A stretch of DNA of 64,000 nucleotides. Origin: Caldilineaceae bacterium (GTDB lineage: Bacteria; Chloroflexota; Anaerolineae; Caldilineales; Caldilineaceae). Made by a program: the position numbers and the translations under genes. This document shows, in pieces, positions 10,701 through 18,388 of this stretch. The notes under the pieces were generated by a model that was not told the DNA's origin, ran no database searches, and was given only the letters and a program-made list of their open reading frames with translations. The DNA is taken from contig OY282376.1 of NCBI GenBank assembly GCA_958295845.1, positions 3,981,022 to 4,045,021 on the forward strand, written 5' to 3'. Within the stretch, counting starts at the first letter, position 1. Every line of letters begins with the position of its first letter.

Positions 10701-11028
10701 TGCCAGCCCACAGTTCCGAACTCGACTCCCCGAACGTCAAGCTGTGGATGGCGCCCTGCAGATCGGCGCCTTCCGTCCACGAGTGCCAGGCGCCGTTGTA
10801 GCGGCTGATGCCGTGGTCGGTCCCGAACCAGACTTCGCCAGCGCCCACTGCCACGGCTAGAACATTGTTGGACGCCAGGCCGTCCTCCTGGGTGTAGTCG
10901 GACCAGGGAGGGATCAGCGTTCCATGGGCATGGAGACCGGCGGGCCACAGTAGAAGGACGGCTGCGGCAGCCAGCAGTAGCCCGGCGCGCCTGTGAAATC
11001 GGCCTGTTGGTGTTGGACGTTTGAACAT
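7735..11028 (-). CDS. Hybrid sensor: signal peptide, two seven-bladed propellers, Y_Y_Y domain, membrane helix, AAA ATPase
   Basis: The product is about 1097 residues from the ATG at 11028, which has GGAGAG just upstream. It opens with a signal peptide (RRAGLLLAAAAVLLLWPAG). I count fourteen blade motifs of the W-x-G-T type, for example VWFGTDHGI, LWAGTATGA, LWIGTTAGL, IWVGTSEGL, VWIGTEGGG, LWIGTRGEG, LWIGTDNGL and LWIGSEGGV. That makes two seven-bladed propellers of the two-component-regulator (Reg_prop) kind. A Y_Y_Y-like beta domain follows (VVLYRLSPPGQLGAW...YTLEFQVRDF), then one membrane helix (YLITLIVTGLLALIGFGYMGI). The cytoplasmic part is a P-loop ATPase with Walker A GERRIGKTT and Walker B LILLMDEMD. 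In classical hybrid sensors this position holds a histidine kinase. The ligand is likely extracytoplasmic, perhaps a glycan, but that is inference. Confidence 0.85.
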   Translation of the reverse strand: MFKRPTPTGRFHRRAGLLLAAAAVLLLWPAGLHAHGTLIPPWSDYTQEDGLASNNVLAVAVGAGEVWFGTDHGISRYNGAWHSWTEGADLQGAIHSLTFGESSSELWAGTATGAVLAWNGSAWDLLARMGSPVQALYYTRGQLWIGTTAGLYLWSGEAPAPVTGLDGAYISVMGSSNGGDSIWVGTSEGLWLRQEGRWSAIGEAEGLSARDITALWADASGPVWVAADGNIAWRDPATGAWEQVETDPLHARERVRITSLAGDGSGGVWIGTEGGGFFRLVEGEAIPSITPQYSLIPQTINSGETSFIHAVAVDQAGSLWLGTVSGVFRSDREIWGREIHPPASSPANEIQTILADEQGRLWIGTRGEGIRRKEAGNGLADEAFFDVDSGLPSLFVTDLALDADGRIWAGTWWGLASLAPGAELWTQPVPPESLPSALVTTVLAQERLLWIGTDNGLARYDIATGVLSIVEALTQQDVQDLALDSADRLWAATGSGGIFVGEPDGSWTRYQAGSEAGQSIFADDVAALASDPKVPGAMWAAVNRHGLIYFDGQAWQDRTASARLPSKLFYDLYVDPVDGSLWIGSEGGVTRFDGRTWETLIVESVLPATSISSIVRSPYGVYWFGSRDGLTFHRPDLIPPWIRIETISGAAELISANSWQVESNGDILVGYEAGDLYTPQSELVVLYRLSPPGQLGAWQLLDRPFLEMSGFTEKGQYTLEFQVRDFAFTYSEISSVSFEAESLPAQIRLPILGAIRRDYLITLIVTGLLALIGFGYMGIEVIQTRRRALDAVVRSFNPFISGEPVRREDMFFGRREMLQKIVDTLHNNSIMIHGERRIGKTTLLYQLNNHLWGLEDEEYWFVPLYVDLEGTEEETFFHFLMEEILHTASALSGLTPETKEALQDLLYYRPGHEQYTDREFIRDLRDVIKALQHFGEVSHPGKQLRLILLMDEMDVFNAYDHLMQQRLRRIFMRDFAATLGAVIAGIRISKEWGRIESPWYNLFNEIEVAPFTREQATELLIEPVRGFYRYEPSVVEFIIDNCAGRPFRIQQYGLEAVGRMLADGRRNITMADALFAHEHIQQMGDTINIGLGGNDDS

Positions 11029-11252
11029 TACTCTCCGCGCGAAAGACCAGCGGGGTGCGGCCAAAGGCCGGCTATACCAGTCGCAGCGAGGGTTTTCTGA
11101 CGACAATTTACAGATCACCGAAGTTTCAGAATATAACGAATGGACATTGCTTGTCAACGCGCACGCTTTTTCGGCTTCGGGAAGTCATTGAAGAAGACAG
11201 TCATTTTCAGTTTTCGTCCCGGTTCCGTAACGACAGCGAATCCTGCAAGTAT

Positions 11253-11283
11253 TTGCCAATTCCCTGCCGTTTTGTTGTATGAT
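11253..11283 (+). promoter_or_regulatory. Possible sigma70-like promoter upstream of the gcvT-like gene
   Basis: A TTGCCA (11253-11258) and a TATGAT (11278-11283) lie 62 bases upstream of the gcvT-like start in the gap between divergent genes. The spacing is 19 bases, longer than the ideal 17, so this is only a weak candidate. Confidence 0.25.
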
Positions 11284-11345
11284 CAATACTGTTTGTGCTG
11301 AGTGATTCCGGGGCGACCCGGCGCGGTATTGGAGACAAGGAAGTG

Positions 11346-12437
11346 ATGAAACAAACCCGACTTTATGACCGACATGTAGATCTCGGCGGACGCATGGTTC
11401 CCTTCGCCGACTATGAGCTGCCTGTACAGTATACAGCCGGCCCCAACGCGGAACATCGGAGCGTGCGCACAGCCGCCGGCGTATTCGATATCGACCATAT
11501 GGGCCAGTTTGCGCTCAGCGGCGAGGACGCGCTGGCGTATCTCCAGTATATTCAGGTGGCCGACGTTTCTACTCTGGCCGAGTGGGAAGCGCGCTACAGC
11601 CTGCTCTGCTACGAAGACGGCACCATCGTTGATGACATTTTCATCTATCGATTGCCTGAAAAGTGGCTTATCGTCGTCAACGCCGCAAACCGCGAAAAAG
11701 ATTTCACCTGGTTACAGAGCTTCACCCACGGGTATCGCGTTGAATTGACCGACATATCGGACCAGACCTACATGCTGGCCGTTCAAGGCCCCAGGACAGC
11801 CGCAATCCTGAACAGGATGAGCGCCGCCAACCTGGCTGCCATTCCGCAACGCTCTGCATTGCAAGCAGAGGTCGGCGGCGTCGATATGCTTCTGGGCCGC
11901 ACGGGTTACACGGGAGAGGACGGCTTTGAACTCTACCTGCCGCCGGACAAGGCGGTATCTTTCTGGGATTCCCTGCTGGCGGAGGGAAGACGCGATGGGC
12001 TGCTGCCATGCGGCCTTGCCGCCCGCGATAGTCTGCGGTTCGAGGCCTGCATGTCACTGTACGGCCATGAAATCGACGCCAAGACCAATCCCTATGAAGC
12101 CCGACTGGGCTGGGTCGTCGCCCTGGATAAACCATCCTTCCTGGGGCGCAACGCGCTCCTGAAGGTGAAGTTGGAGGGTACCGAGCGCCTACTCGTAGCG
12201 TTTGAAATGATAGAAAAGGCCGTACCCAGGGAGGACCACGGAATCATCGGTCTTGAAGGCCAGGTGGCCGGGCATGTCACCACCGGCATGAAGAGCCCGA
12301 CCCTGGGCAAGTTCATAGGCTTGGGGTACCTGCCGCGCGGTATGCACCGCCTCGGTTCGGAGATCCACATTATTATTCGCGGCCGGCCGCGCCGGGCACG
12401 CGTCTGCAAACGACCATTCTATAGATCGTCTCGTTAA
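11346..12437 (+). CDS. gcvT: Aminomethyltransferase (glycine cleavage T-protein family)
   Basis: T-protein transfers the methylene unit from the aminomethyl-lipoyl H-protein to tetrahydrofolate, releasing ammonia. The 363-residue product starts [20 protein letters not shown] with AAGGA nine bases upstream. It contains [12 protein letters not shown], the folate-site block [14 protein letters not shown] and [12 protein letters not shown], all family hallmarks, in the usual order. Length matches GcvT. No gcvH or gcvP is adjacent, so it could equally be a standalone GcvT-like folate demethylase, a family with many paralogues in this kind of genome. It is divergent from the propeller-ATPase gene with a 317-base gap. 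Confidence 0.85.
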   Translation: MKQTRLYDRHVDLGGRMVPFADYELPVQYTAGPNAEHRSVRTAAGVFDIDHMGQFALSGEDALAYLQYIQVADVSTLAEWEARYSLLCYEDGTIVDDIFIYRLPEKWLIVVNAANREKDFTWLQSFTHGYRVELTDISDQTYMLAVQGPRTAAILNRMSAANLAAIPQRSALQAEVGGVDMLLGRTGYTGEDGFELYLPPDKAVSFWDSLLAEGRRDGLLPCGLAARDSLRFEACMSLYGHEIDAKTNPYEARLGWVVALDKPSFLGRNALLKVKLEGTERLLVAFEMIEKAVPREDHGIIGLEGQVAGHVTTGMKSPTLGKFIGLGYLPRGMHRLGSEIHIIIRGRPRRARVCKRPFYRSSR

Positions 12438-12554
12438 CAGGGAAGGGCATCTGAGCGCGAGGATTTCGGCAGAGATACTTTATGCCACGCAGATTCGAAC
12501 ACTGTCCACGTAAGATAGCGTACCTGACAGTGACAATGGTTAAGTGCTAGAATC

Positions 12555-12749
12555 ATGCACATGGAGTTGCGAAAAGAGAGGATCGCAAGGCGCTTGGAGC
12601 GGGAAGGCTGGTACTTGCAAAGACACAGGTCGAGCCATGACATCTATAGGCATCCCCGCATTTCAGGAATAATTACATTGCCACGCCACCGAACTCTCTC
12701 TCCAGGCGTGGCTCGATCCATTGCCAAGAAGGCTGGCTGGGAGGTCTAG
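12555..12749 (+). CDS. hicA: HicA-family mRNA interferase toxin
   Basis: This 64-residue protein has the HicA double-stranded-RNA-binding-like fold signature: RIARRLEREGWYLQRHRSSHDIYRHP, with the catalytic His in the S-H pair, followed by TLPRHRTLSPGVARSIAKKAGW. HicA toxins cleave mRNA and are neutralised by HicB. Its TAG stop is followed immediately by the hicB ATG. A second ATG at 12561 is an alternative start; neither has a strong ribosome-binding site. Confidence 0.85.
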   Translation: MHMELRKERIARRLEREGWYLQRHRSSHDIYRHPRISGIITLPRHRTLSPGVARSIAKKAGWEV

Positions 12750-13139
12750 ATGAGGTATCCAGCGCTAATTGACGGTGAACTGGGCGCATACGGTATCGTG
12801 TTCCCAGACATAGAAGGCATTGCGGCTATGGGGGAGACCTTAGATGAAGTTATCTTGAACGGAGCCGCAGTATTACAGGACTATGCCATTGAAGTGGAGC
12901 GAGATGGGCTTGCTCTTGCTTCGCCCAGCGCTTTAGAGGATGTTGAGGTGCCTGCAGGCTGTATCTTGACCTCCATCGTCCTGGTCCCTGCCGCGCCCGA
13001 CAAGCCAAGTGTGAGGCTGAATGTCACGTTGGACGCGGGGATTGCCGAGTATATTGCCTCCGAATCCAAGCGGCGTGGCATGACGCGGAAGAAATACCTG
13101 GAACGGATAGTACGTCACACGGCTCAAGTAGGAGGATAA
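12750..13139 (+). CDS. hicB: HicB-family antitoxin
   Basis: The 129-residue product combines the HicB partial RNase H-like N-terminus (YPALIDGELGAYGIVFPDIEG then TLDEVILNGAAVLQDYAIE) with a C-terminal ribbon-helix-helix-like segment (VRLNVTLDAGIAEYIASESK). The latter would bind DNA for autorepression. It starts directly after the toxin stop, with GGGAGG inside the toxin's last codons, so translation is probably coupled. This is the canonical toxin-first order. Confidence 0.85.
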   Translation: MRYPALIDGELGAYGIVFPDIEGIAAMGETLDEVILNGAAVLQDYAIEVERDGLALASPSALEDVEVPAGCILTSIVLVPAAPDKPSVRLNVTLDAGIAEYIASESKRRGMTRKKYLERIVRHTAQVGG

Positions 13140-13258
13140 CCCACGAACCCGATGTCAAAATTGCCGACGCCCGCGACTGTGGCAGGCTGTGTCCCTTAGC
13201 AGGAGTCGAACAACGCTTAGCCGTCGGCCACAGGTGCATAAATGAGAGGACAGACAGA

Positions 13259-13576
13259 ATGGCTCACGAGCATGCAGAACCAGGTAAGGTGATGGACCTT
13301 AACTCGTTTGGCGGGACGGCTTCAACCGCGGTCGTCAAAGAGAAAGAGTTCGAAGCGATTCGAGTCTACCTCAGCCCGGGCAAGAAGATCCCGCCGCACA
13401 AAGTCGATGGGCCGATTACGGTCCACTGTCTCAGTGGAAGCTGCACGTTCTTCGTTGGAGATGAACCGCGGGAGCTCGTTCAAGGTTCCTGGCTCTACTT
13501 GGAGGGAGGGGCGATGCACGCACTGGAGGCGGAGGAGGAGTGCGCCGTGTTGGTGACGATTCTCTTCGCCAATTGA
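13259..13576 (+). CDS. Small cupin-domain protein
   Basis: The 105-residue product is a single beta-barrel cupin. Motif 1 is seen as LSPGKKIPPHKVDGPITVHCLSG (around residues 37-59) and motif 2 as GSWLYLEGGAMHALEAEE (around 78-95), with His residues in metal-ligand positions. Such stand-alone cupins bind metals or small ligands, and the specific role is not evident. GAGAGGACAGACAGA precedes the ATG. The neighbours are toxin-antitoxin modules, with no metabolic operon that would suggest a substrate. Confidence 0.75.
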   Translation: MAHEHAEPGKVMDLNSFGGTASTAVVKEKEFEAIRVYLSPGKKIPPHKVDGPITVHCLSGSCTFFVGDEPRELVQGSWLYLEGGAMHALEAEEECAVLVTILFAN

Positions 13577-13729
13577 TGGCGATTCTCAACAATATTGGCG
13601 CAAGGTGCATTTTGGCGGCCACACAAATTTGTTTCGGTTGGAAGACAACCGCCAAGCTTAAAGGACCATGCATTGGTTGGTCAGTGTCGCTTTCTGTCCA
13701 CTGTGTGTCTTCCGCCAATGTCAGAAGTA

Positions 13730-13999
13730 CTACAGGCGCCTGAGGAGTTGACTATACTCGTGGTGTGGGCCAATCCAGAACCACACGATATCATTCTCCT
13801 CCTGTACCCCGAGAGCGCGGTCGTCTCTTCTCACGCGTACCGAATATGCCGGACGCTTCTGGCTCACGCGCTTGAAATCCAGGCTGCGGTGACGAGGATC
13901 TGAAGCGAAGAAAATGTAGGATTGACGCGCTTGCCGTTGCACGTGTTCCGGAAGGCGCCGATACGCCCTCCAAAAACTCGGCGATGTAAACGAACGCAC
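13730..13999 (-). CDS. RelE/ParE-superfamily toxin
   Basis: The 89-residue protein starts at a GTG two bases after the antitoxin stop. The pattern FWRAYRRLPEHVQRQARQSYIFF, then HRSLDFKRVSQKRPAYSVRVRRDDRALGV and a C-terminal WFWIGPHHEYSQLL fits the RelE/ParE fold: two helices, then a beta sheet ending in the H/Y-containing strand. Members either cleave ribosome-bound mRNA or poison gyrase, and I cannot tell which. The antitoxin-then-toxin order and the spacing support a functional module. Confidence 0.78.
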   Translation of the reverse strand: MRSFTSPSFWRAYRRLPEHVQRQARQSYIFFASDPRHRSLDFKRVSQKRPAYSVRVRRDDRALGVQEENDIVWFWIGPHHEYSQLLRRL

Positions 14000-14001
14000 T
14001 T

Positions 14002-14226
14002 CTACATTTCTTCGACTTTGAGAGGTTTTGTCCGCCCGGCTCGGTGTGCTGCCAGGGCCTCATCAGCCATCTTCTCCAACAGTTCCTCCGACTCGGGGCG
14101 GCTGAATAGCTCGGCCCAGCGCTCCTCAGACTCCAGTTCCGCCAGGAGAAAACGGGCAAACCTATCTTGATCCTCTTGCGGCAGCGCCGCGGCTCTTTCA
14201 AAAGCCTGTTGAAGAAGCTGGGTCAT
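14002..14226 (-). CDS. Putative antitoxin of the adjacent RelE/ParE-type toxin
   Basis: This 74-residue helical, acidic protein (LLQQAFERAAALPQEDQDRF, then LAELESEERWAELF and EMADEALAAHRAGRTKPL) resembles small antitoxins encoded directly ahead of RelE/ParE toxins. It ends two bases before the toxin start. The assignment rests on size, charge and position. I see no clear DNA-binding motif. Confidence 0.65.
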   Translation of the reverse strand: MTQLLQQAFERAAALPQEDQDRFARFLLAELESEERWAELFSRPESEELLEKMADEALAAHRAGRTKPLKVEEM

Positions 14227-14407
14227 TTTTCCAACACCCCCTACCCGACGAAACTTTCAAATGTCCGTCACTACTGTTCTCAGTTTACGCCCATAGTATA
14301 CACCATCCCACCAAGTTGCCCGGGCGAAGTCCAAGATGAGTTCGCTTGTGTGACTCCTTCACTGGCAGAGTCCTTCAAATTGGCGAACTGCCACTTTGAG
14401 ATGAGCC

Positions 14408-15400
14408 TCACAACCGCAACTCCTGCGTCTTGCCGCTACGAATGGCCTCAAACGCCTTGAGCACCATCGCCGTCGCCCGCGTCCCGTCACGAGGACCGGT
14501 AGGCGGCTCTGTATCGTCCAGCAGGCACCTGGCCCAGGCTTCCAGTTCACCTCGCGTACCCTCCGGATCGGAGGAGGCTGGGGGCGGCAACTCTTCCACA
14601 GACAACGAATCAATTTCGCAGCCGCCAAAGGTTACCTTGTGGCAGCGGTCGTGAAGCGTCGCCGTGCGCTGCCCGTCCAACACCTCAAAGAAAAACTTGG
14701 ACGTATAACGTGCATCACCGCTGTCGCCGGCGATGATCGACGCGATGCTGCCGTTTTCAAACTGCACCGAGACCGCGGCATTGTCGACCAGTCCTATCTC
14801 CGGGTGGGTCAACGCGCCGCCGGCCGCGCTGATGAGAACCGGCTCCGATTCATTGAGCCAGTAGACCAGGTCAAAGGCATGGCAGCCGTTTGAAAGCACA
14901 GGTCCGCCGCCGCGCTCCGGCGTAATCGCCCAACCTTTCATGTTGGGATGCAGGCTCTGGCCCACCGTAACCAAGGGCTTCTGAATGACCTCCTTCACCT
15001 TGGCGACCAGCGGAGCAAAGCGAAACTTGAAACCCATCATCAGTTTGACGCCCGCTTTGGCGACCGCCTCTTCGATCTCCAGGCACTCTTCGATCGTAAG
15101 CGCCATCGGTTTTTCGAGAAAGATATGCTTGCCAGCTGCGGCCGCCTGGGTCGCAAAGGGCGTGTGCGAATCATGATGCGTGGCGATCAGTACGGCGTCT
15201 ATTTCATCGTCGTCCCACACTGTTTCGACGTCAGTCGTGTGGTAGCGGCCGCCGAACTCCTCGCAAGCGCCCGCGGCAGCCTCTTCAAGGACATCGACAT
15301 AAGCCGTAAAGTTCAACTCCGGCAGGTCGCGGGCTCTGCCCATGTGGCTGCGCCCCATCCCTCCGCAACCAATCAGCGCCATATTGATCGAGTCAGTCAT
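14408..15400 (-). CDS. Gfo/Idh/MocA-family NAD(P)-dependent oxidoreductase
   Basis: The 330-residue protein begins with a Rossmann fold containing ALIGCGGMGRSHMGRARDL (G-x-G-x-x-G-like loop). The family EKP motif follows as GKHIFLEKPMALTIEE, whose Lys is catalytic. The C-terminal alpha/beta domain has GCHAFDLVYWL, with the family His-Asp pair. Such enzymes oxidise or reduce sugars, inositols or their derivatives. The substrate is unknown. It lies next to the sialidase remnant and the M24 peptidase in a sugar-catabolic neighbourhood, all on the minus strand. Confidence 0.88.
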   Translation of the reverse strand: MTDSINMALIGCGGMGRSHMGRARDLPELNFTAYVDVLEEAAAGACEEFGGRYHTTDVETVWDDDEIDAVLIATHHDSHTPFATQAAAAGKHIFLEKPMALTIEECLEIEEAVAKAGVKLMMGFKFRFAPLVAKVKEVIQKPLVTVGQSLHPNMKGWAITPERGGGPVLSNGCHAFDLVYWLNESEPVLISAAGGALTHPEIGLVDNAAVSVQFENGSIASIIAGDSGDARYTSKFFFEVLDGQRTATLHDRCHKVTFGGCEIDSLSVEELPPPASSDPEGTRGELEAWARCLLDDTEPPTGPRDGTRATAMVLKAFEAIRSGKTQELRL

Positions 15401-15486
15401 TAGTCCTTGCCTCCGAATTCAATGGCCGTTAAGAACGCCCCCATATGGTGGGCTGAACTGGACGATCCTTCATCTGCGTGACCGCC

Positions 15487-15909
15487 CTATTTGAGAACAG
15501 AAGTGGATCCGGCAATGTAACGCGTGCCGCTAAACCCCGTTGCCGTCGTCCATGGTGAAGGAGTAGGCGGTGAAGATACGGCCCGGCTCCACCTCCGTCG
15601 CTACAGGATTTCCCAAATCCCTGATCGGACTGTCGTCGCGGGGTAACTGCTCGTCGCTCCATGTCCCGCCCTTGTTATTGCTGACGACTAGACCGATCCC
15701 ATGTGGAGGTTTGCGGCGGCCGATAAGAACGAGAATGCGGCCATAGACCAGCTGCATCGGACATGGCGAACGATAGGGCTAGCCGGCCTCCCACAGGCAG
15801 CCTCTTCTCTCCCGCGCGCGCCTGGCCCAAGGGGACCGTCCTCAACGAACAATCGGTTTCGGCCGCGACCAGGTGTAGCCGCAGCGACAGTGCCATCGTT
15901 GCGAATCAC
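15487..15909 (-). pseudogene. Degraded fragment of a sialidase (BNR/Asp-box) gene
   Basis: Pieces of the C-terminal end of a sialidase-family protein are recognisable in different minus-strand frames. YTWSRPKPIVR is in one frame near 15850-15880. GRILVLIGRRKPPHGIGLVVS with an Asp box (SNNKGGTWSD) and GRIFTAYSFTMDDGNG lies in 15541-15757. After a premature TAG, GTRYIAGST appears in a third frame and reaches a stop at 15487. Intact relatives read these pieces in one frame, so at least two frameshifts have occurred. No start or N-terminal portion remains before the M24 gene. Sequencing error is unlikely to explain the loss of the whole N-terminus. Confidence 0.65.
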
Positions 15910-15951
15910 CGGTTGTTAGCGATCGCGTCTTGTGCGGTTGGCGACCGCTTC

Positions 15952-17199
15952 TCATTGGCCAATAACTACGGGCTGCCGCCTACTCTGTTCAATGAGGGGC
16001 CGACTCCCCTGCGCCGTCACCACGTACGACTCCTCAATGTGCAGTGAGCCGACACCCGGCATGAAAAGCGGAGCTTCCAGATTGAGAACCATGTCTTCCT
16101 CCAGAATCAGGTCAGAAGGCAGGTCCACACAATCATCTTTGACGCGCAGCCCGTTGTCGGGGACGATTATCGGGTAGTCGCGCACCTCCAGGCCCACGCC
16201 GTGCCCGTGCGGGAAGGAGGCGGTGATGCCGCGGTCGTGCAGTGTCTCGACCATAGCATCCGCTGCTGCCGACGCCTTCGCGCCCGGCCGCAGCGCTTCC
16301 CCGCCCGCGTCCATGCAGGCGCGCAAAGCGGCATGCCGCTCGCTCAACGCCGCCGACAGTTCTCGCATCGCCAAAGTCGTGCCGCTGTCAGAGAAGCACT
16401 GCCGGTAGATGCAGCCGAAATCGACGTAGAGAACGTCATCCTCTGCCAGTGCGTAGTTGGTCTCTGTCGTCATGCCCAAGCCGCGCACGCCGAAGGCAAA
16501 GTGATCGAAATCGGCGCCCTGTTCCGCCGCTTTAGTCCGGTAGTGCGCCGCCATCTCGGAAACGGACAGGCCGGGTCGGGCCATCGCCAGCGACTCCATC
16601 GCCGCCTGTTCGTTGATCTCTGCCGAACGGGTCAGTCTCTGGATCTCCTCTGCGCTCTTCACCATGCGAATGATGCGGATCAGATCGGCACAGTTTCTGA
16701 GCGCTGCGCCCGGCAGCGCTCGGTTAATTTGATCGTTCGTTTCTTGCGGAAGTCCCTCCATCTCCAGGCCGATACGCGCGCCCGTCAGCCCGCGTTGCTT
16801 CAGGATGCTCAGCAGCGCGTCGGTCGCGGTAGCATTGCCATGTTGGGCCTGGAGCAGATCCTGGAAGCGGAGCAACTGTTGCGGGATGTCACCTGCCGGC
16901 AAGGAGTCGTCAAGGCCGGCGCTGCCGAAGATGTGCAGGTCCTTCACCCACAGCTCCTCGGCATTGACGGCAAAGAGTGGGTTGACCACCAGGGCAGGCT
17001 CGCCCTCCAATGGGAAGACGGCATAGGCCTGGGCCAGATTGGAAGAGGCCCCGGGCACCATCATGTACTCCTTGAACAGCGGGTCGATCCAACAGAAGTA
17101 GTCAGTGAAATAGGTTATGTTGACGGGAGACGTCGCGATCAGGACATCCAGCCCATATTCCCGCATATAGTTGATAGCGCGTTCGCGATGGAAAAGCAT
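15952..17199 (-). CDS. M24-family metallopeptidase (Xaa-Pro dipeptidase/creatinase-like)
   Basis: The 415-residue protein has a creatinase-type N-terminal domain (LDVLIATSPVNITYFTDYFC) and a pita-bread catalytic domain. The presumed metal ligands are all present: the two Asp in VLYVDFGCIYRQCFSDSGTT, the His in SFPHGHGVGLEVRD, the Glu in LNLEAPLF and the Glu in LHIEESYVV. AGGAGGAGAG before the ATG is a strong ribosome-binding site. Members cleave Xaa-Pro bonds or act on creatine-like amidines, and the exact substrate is not predictable. It probably forms a unit with the SDR gene upstream (37-base gap). Confidence 0.87.
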   Translation of the reverse strand: MLFHRERAINYMREYGLDVLIATSPVNITYFTDYFCWIDPLFKEYMMVPGASSNLAQAYAVFPLEGEPALVVNPLFAVNAEELWVKDLHIFGSAGLDDSLPAGDIPQQLLRFQDLLQAQHGNATATDALLSILKQRGLTGARIGLEMEGLPQETNDQINRALPGAALRNCADLIRIIRMVKSAEEIQRLTRSAEINEQAAMESLAMARPGLSVSEMAAHYRTKAAEQGADFDHFAFGVRGLGMTTETNYALAEDDVLYVDFGCIYRQCFSDSGTTLAMRELSAALSERHAALRACMDAGGEALRPGAKASAAADAMVETLHDRGITASFPHGHGVGLEVRDYPIIVPDNGLRVKDDCVDLPSDLILEEDMVLNLEAPLFMPGVGSLHIEESYVVTAQGSRPLIEQSRRQPVVIGQ

Positions 17200-17236
17200 G
17201 TTCTCTCCTCCTCCTGTAGGTCGCGATCACCATTTC

Positions 17237-18067
17237 TCAGAGGCCGGCCACGTATCCCTGCCCCCACTGTTCCTGGCGTTCGTCGCGGAAATCGCCTGAA
17301 AGGGGCATGATCGCCAGCATGCCGCCGTCGATTACGAGCGTCTGGCCGACAATGTAACGGCTCTCCTCGGATGCGAGAAAGAGAGCCAGTTTGCCAATGT
17401 CATGGGGCGCGCCGATAACGCCGGCCGGAATCGTGGACCCGGCTTCCTGCTGATCAAATTCGCCCAGCACTTTGAGATGATTTTCGACCAGAATCCAGCC
17501 GGGCGCAATAGCGTTGACGCGCACACCCTTGGTCGCCAGTTCGAGAGCGAGGACGCGTGTGAATCCGACTATTGCGGCCTTAGTGCCGGCGTAGATGGTA
17601 TGCTCGGTCATCCCGGCAAAGGCATGAACCGAGGTCAGGTTGATGACGGCGCCGCCGCCCTGCTCGATCATGGTGGGGACGGCGGCCTGGGTCAGAAAAT
17701 ACATGCCGCGGATGTTCACGTTGTAGAGCGTATCGAACTGTTCGGGCGTAACGTCCAGAAACGGCCTGTTCATGGTGATGCCGGCGTTGTTTACAAGTAC
17801 GTCAAGCCCGCCCAGAAAACTGATCGCCTGTGCTGCCAGTTCCTTTACCTGCGCGATATCGGCCAGATCCGCCTGGAAAACCTCAGCGGTTCCCCCGGCG
17901 CCTCGGATTTCGTCAACGGCGCTGGCGGCCCCGTCCGCGCTATGGGCATAGTGCAACACGACGGCGGCGCCTTCACGGGCAAACTCCAGCGCAACGCCGC
18001 GGCCGATGCCGGTCCCGGAGCCGGTTACGAGTACGCGCTTGCCCTCCATCTTCCGCGTTTGCGTCAT
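17237..18067 (-). CDS. SDR-family NAD(P)-dependent oxidoreductase
   Basis: The 276-residue product is a classical short-chain dehydrogenase. It has the cofactor loop TGSGTGIG near 16-23, the NNAG motif in LVNNAGITM, a catalytic Ser in NLTSVHAF, and Tyr/Lys in YAGTK. The C-terminal ALFLASEESRYIVGQTLVIDGG is the usual fabG-like ending. It is followed by about 25 extra residues ending GQGYVAGL. GGGAGA precedes the ATG. It precedes the M24 gene on the same strand. The substrate is unknown, most likely a sugar or polyol given the surroundings. Confidence 0.88.
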   Translation of the reverse strand: MTQTRKMEGKRVLVTGSGTGIGRGVALEFAREGAAVVLHYAHSADGAASAVDEIRGAGGTAEVFQADLADIAQVKELAAQAISFLGGLDVLVNNAGITMNRPFLDVTPEQFDTLYNVNIRGMYFLTQAAVPTMIEQGGGAVINLTSVHAFAGMTEHTIYAGTKAAIVGFTRVLALELATKGVRVNAIAPGWILVENHLKVLGEFDQQEAGSTIPAGVIGAPHDIGKLALFLASEESRYIVGQTLVIDGGMLAIMPLSGDFRDERQEQWGQGYVAGL

Positions 18068-18388
18068 CTTCTGATCTCCCTGGTGCGCGGATTCTGACTA
18101 GTCTCAGTGGAATGTGATGTGTGGATTTGGGCATAGTATACACGAGGTACGACATTGCGTTAACCGCCGACTGCAGGCGGATATTGGAGATTGACCAACG
18201 GCGCGGACTCTTCTATGATGGCCCTGCAGTAACGAGATTTTCCCCGCGAGCATCCGCGCGTCAGCCAGACACGCGTCATCTGGTCGCTCTCTACTGACTG
18301 CCCGAACGGTTCTCAGCCCCGAGCTCACTACCGATATGCGCTGGCAGTTCCCAGGTCGAAACCCGTCTCCATCCGAAAGGCAGCTGAC
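18068..18388. other. Intergenic region between divergent genes
   Basis: The 321 bases separate the SDR gene (minus) from the broken isomerase gene (plus). I see no convincing reading frame, RNA or repeat. It presumably holds the two divergent promoters, which I cannot place. Confidence 0.5.
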
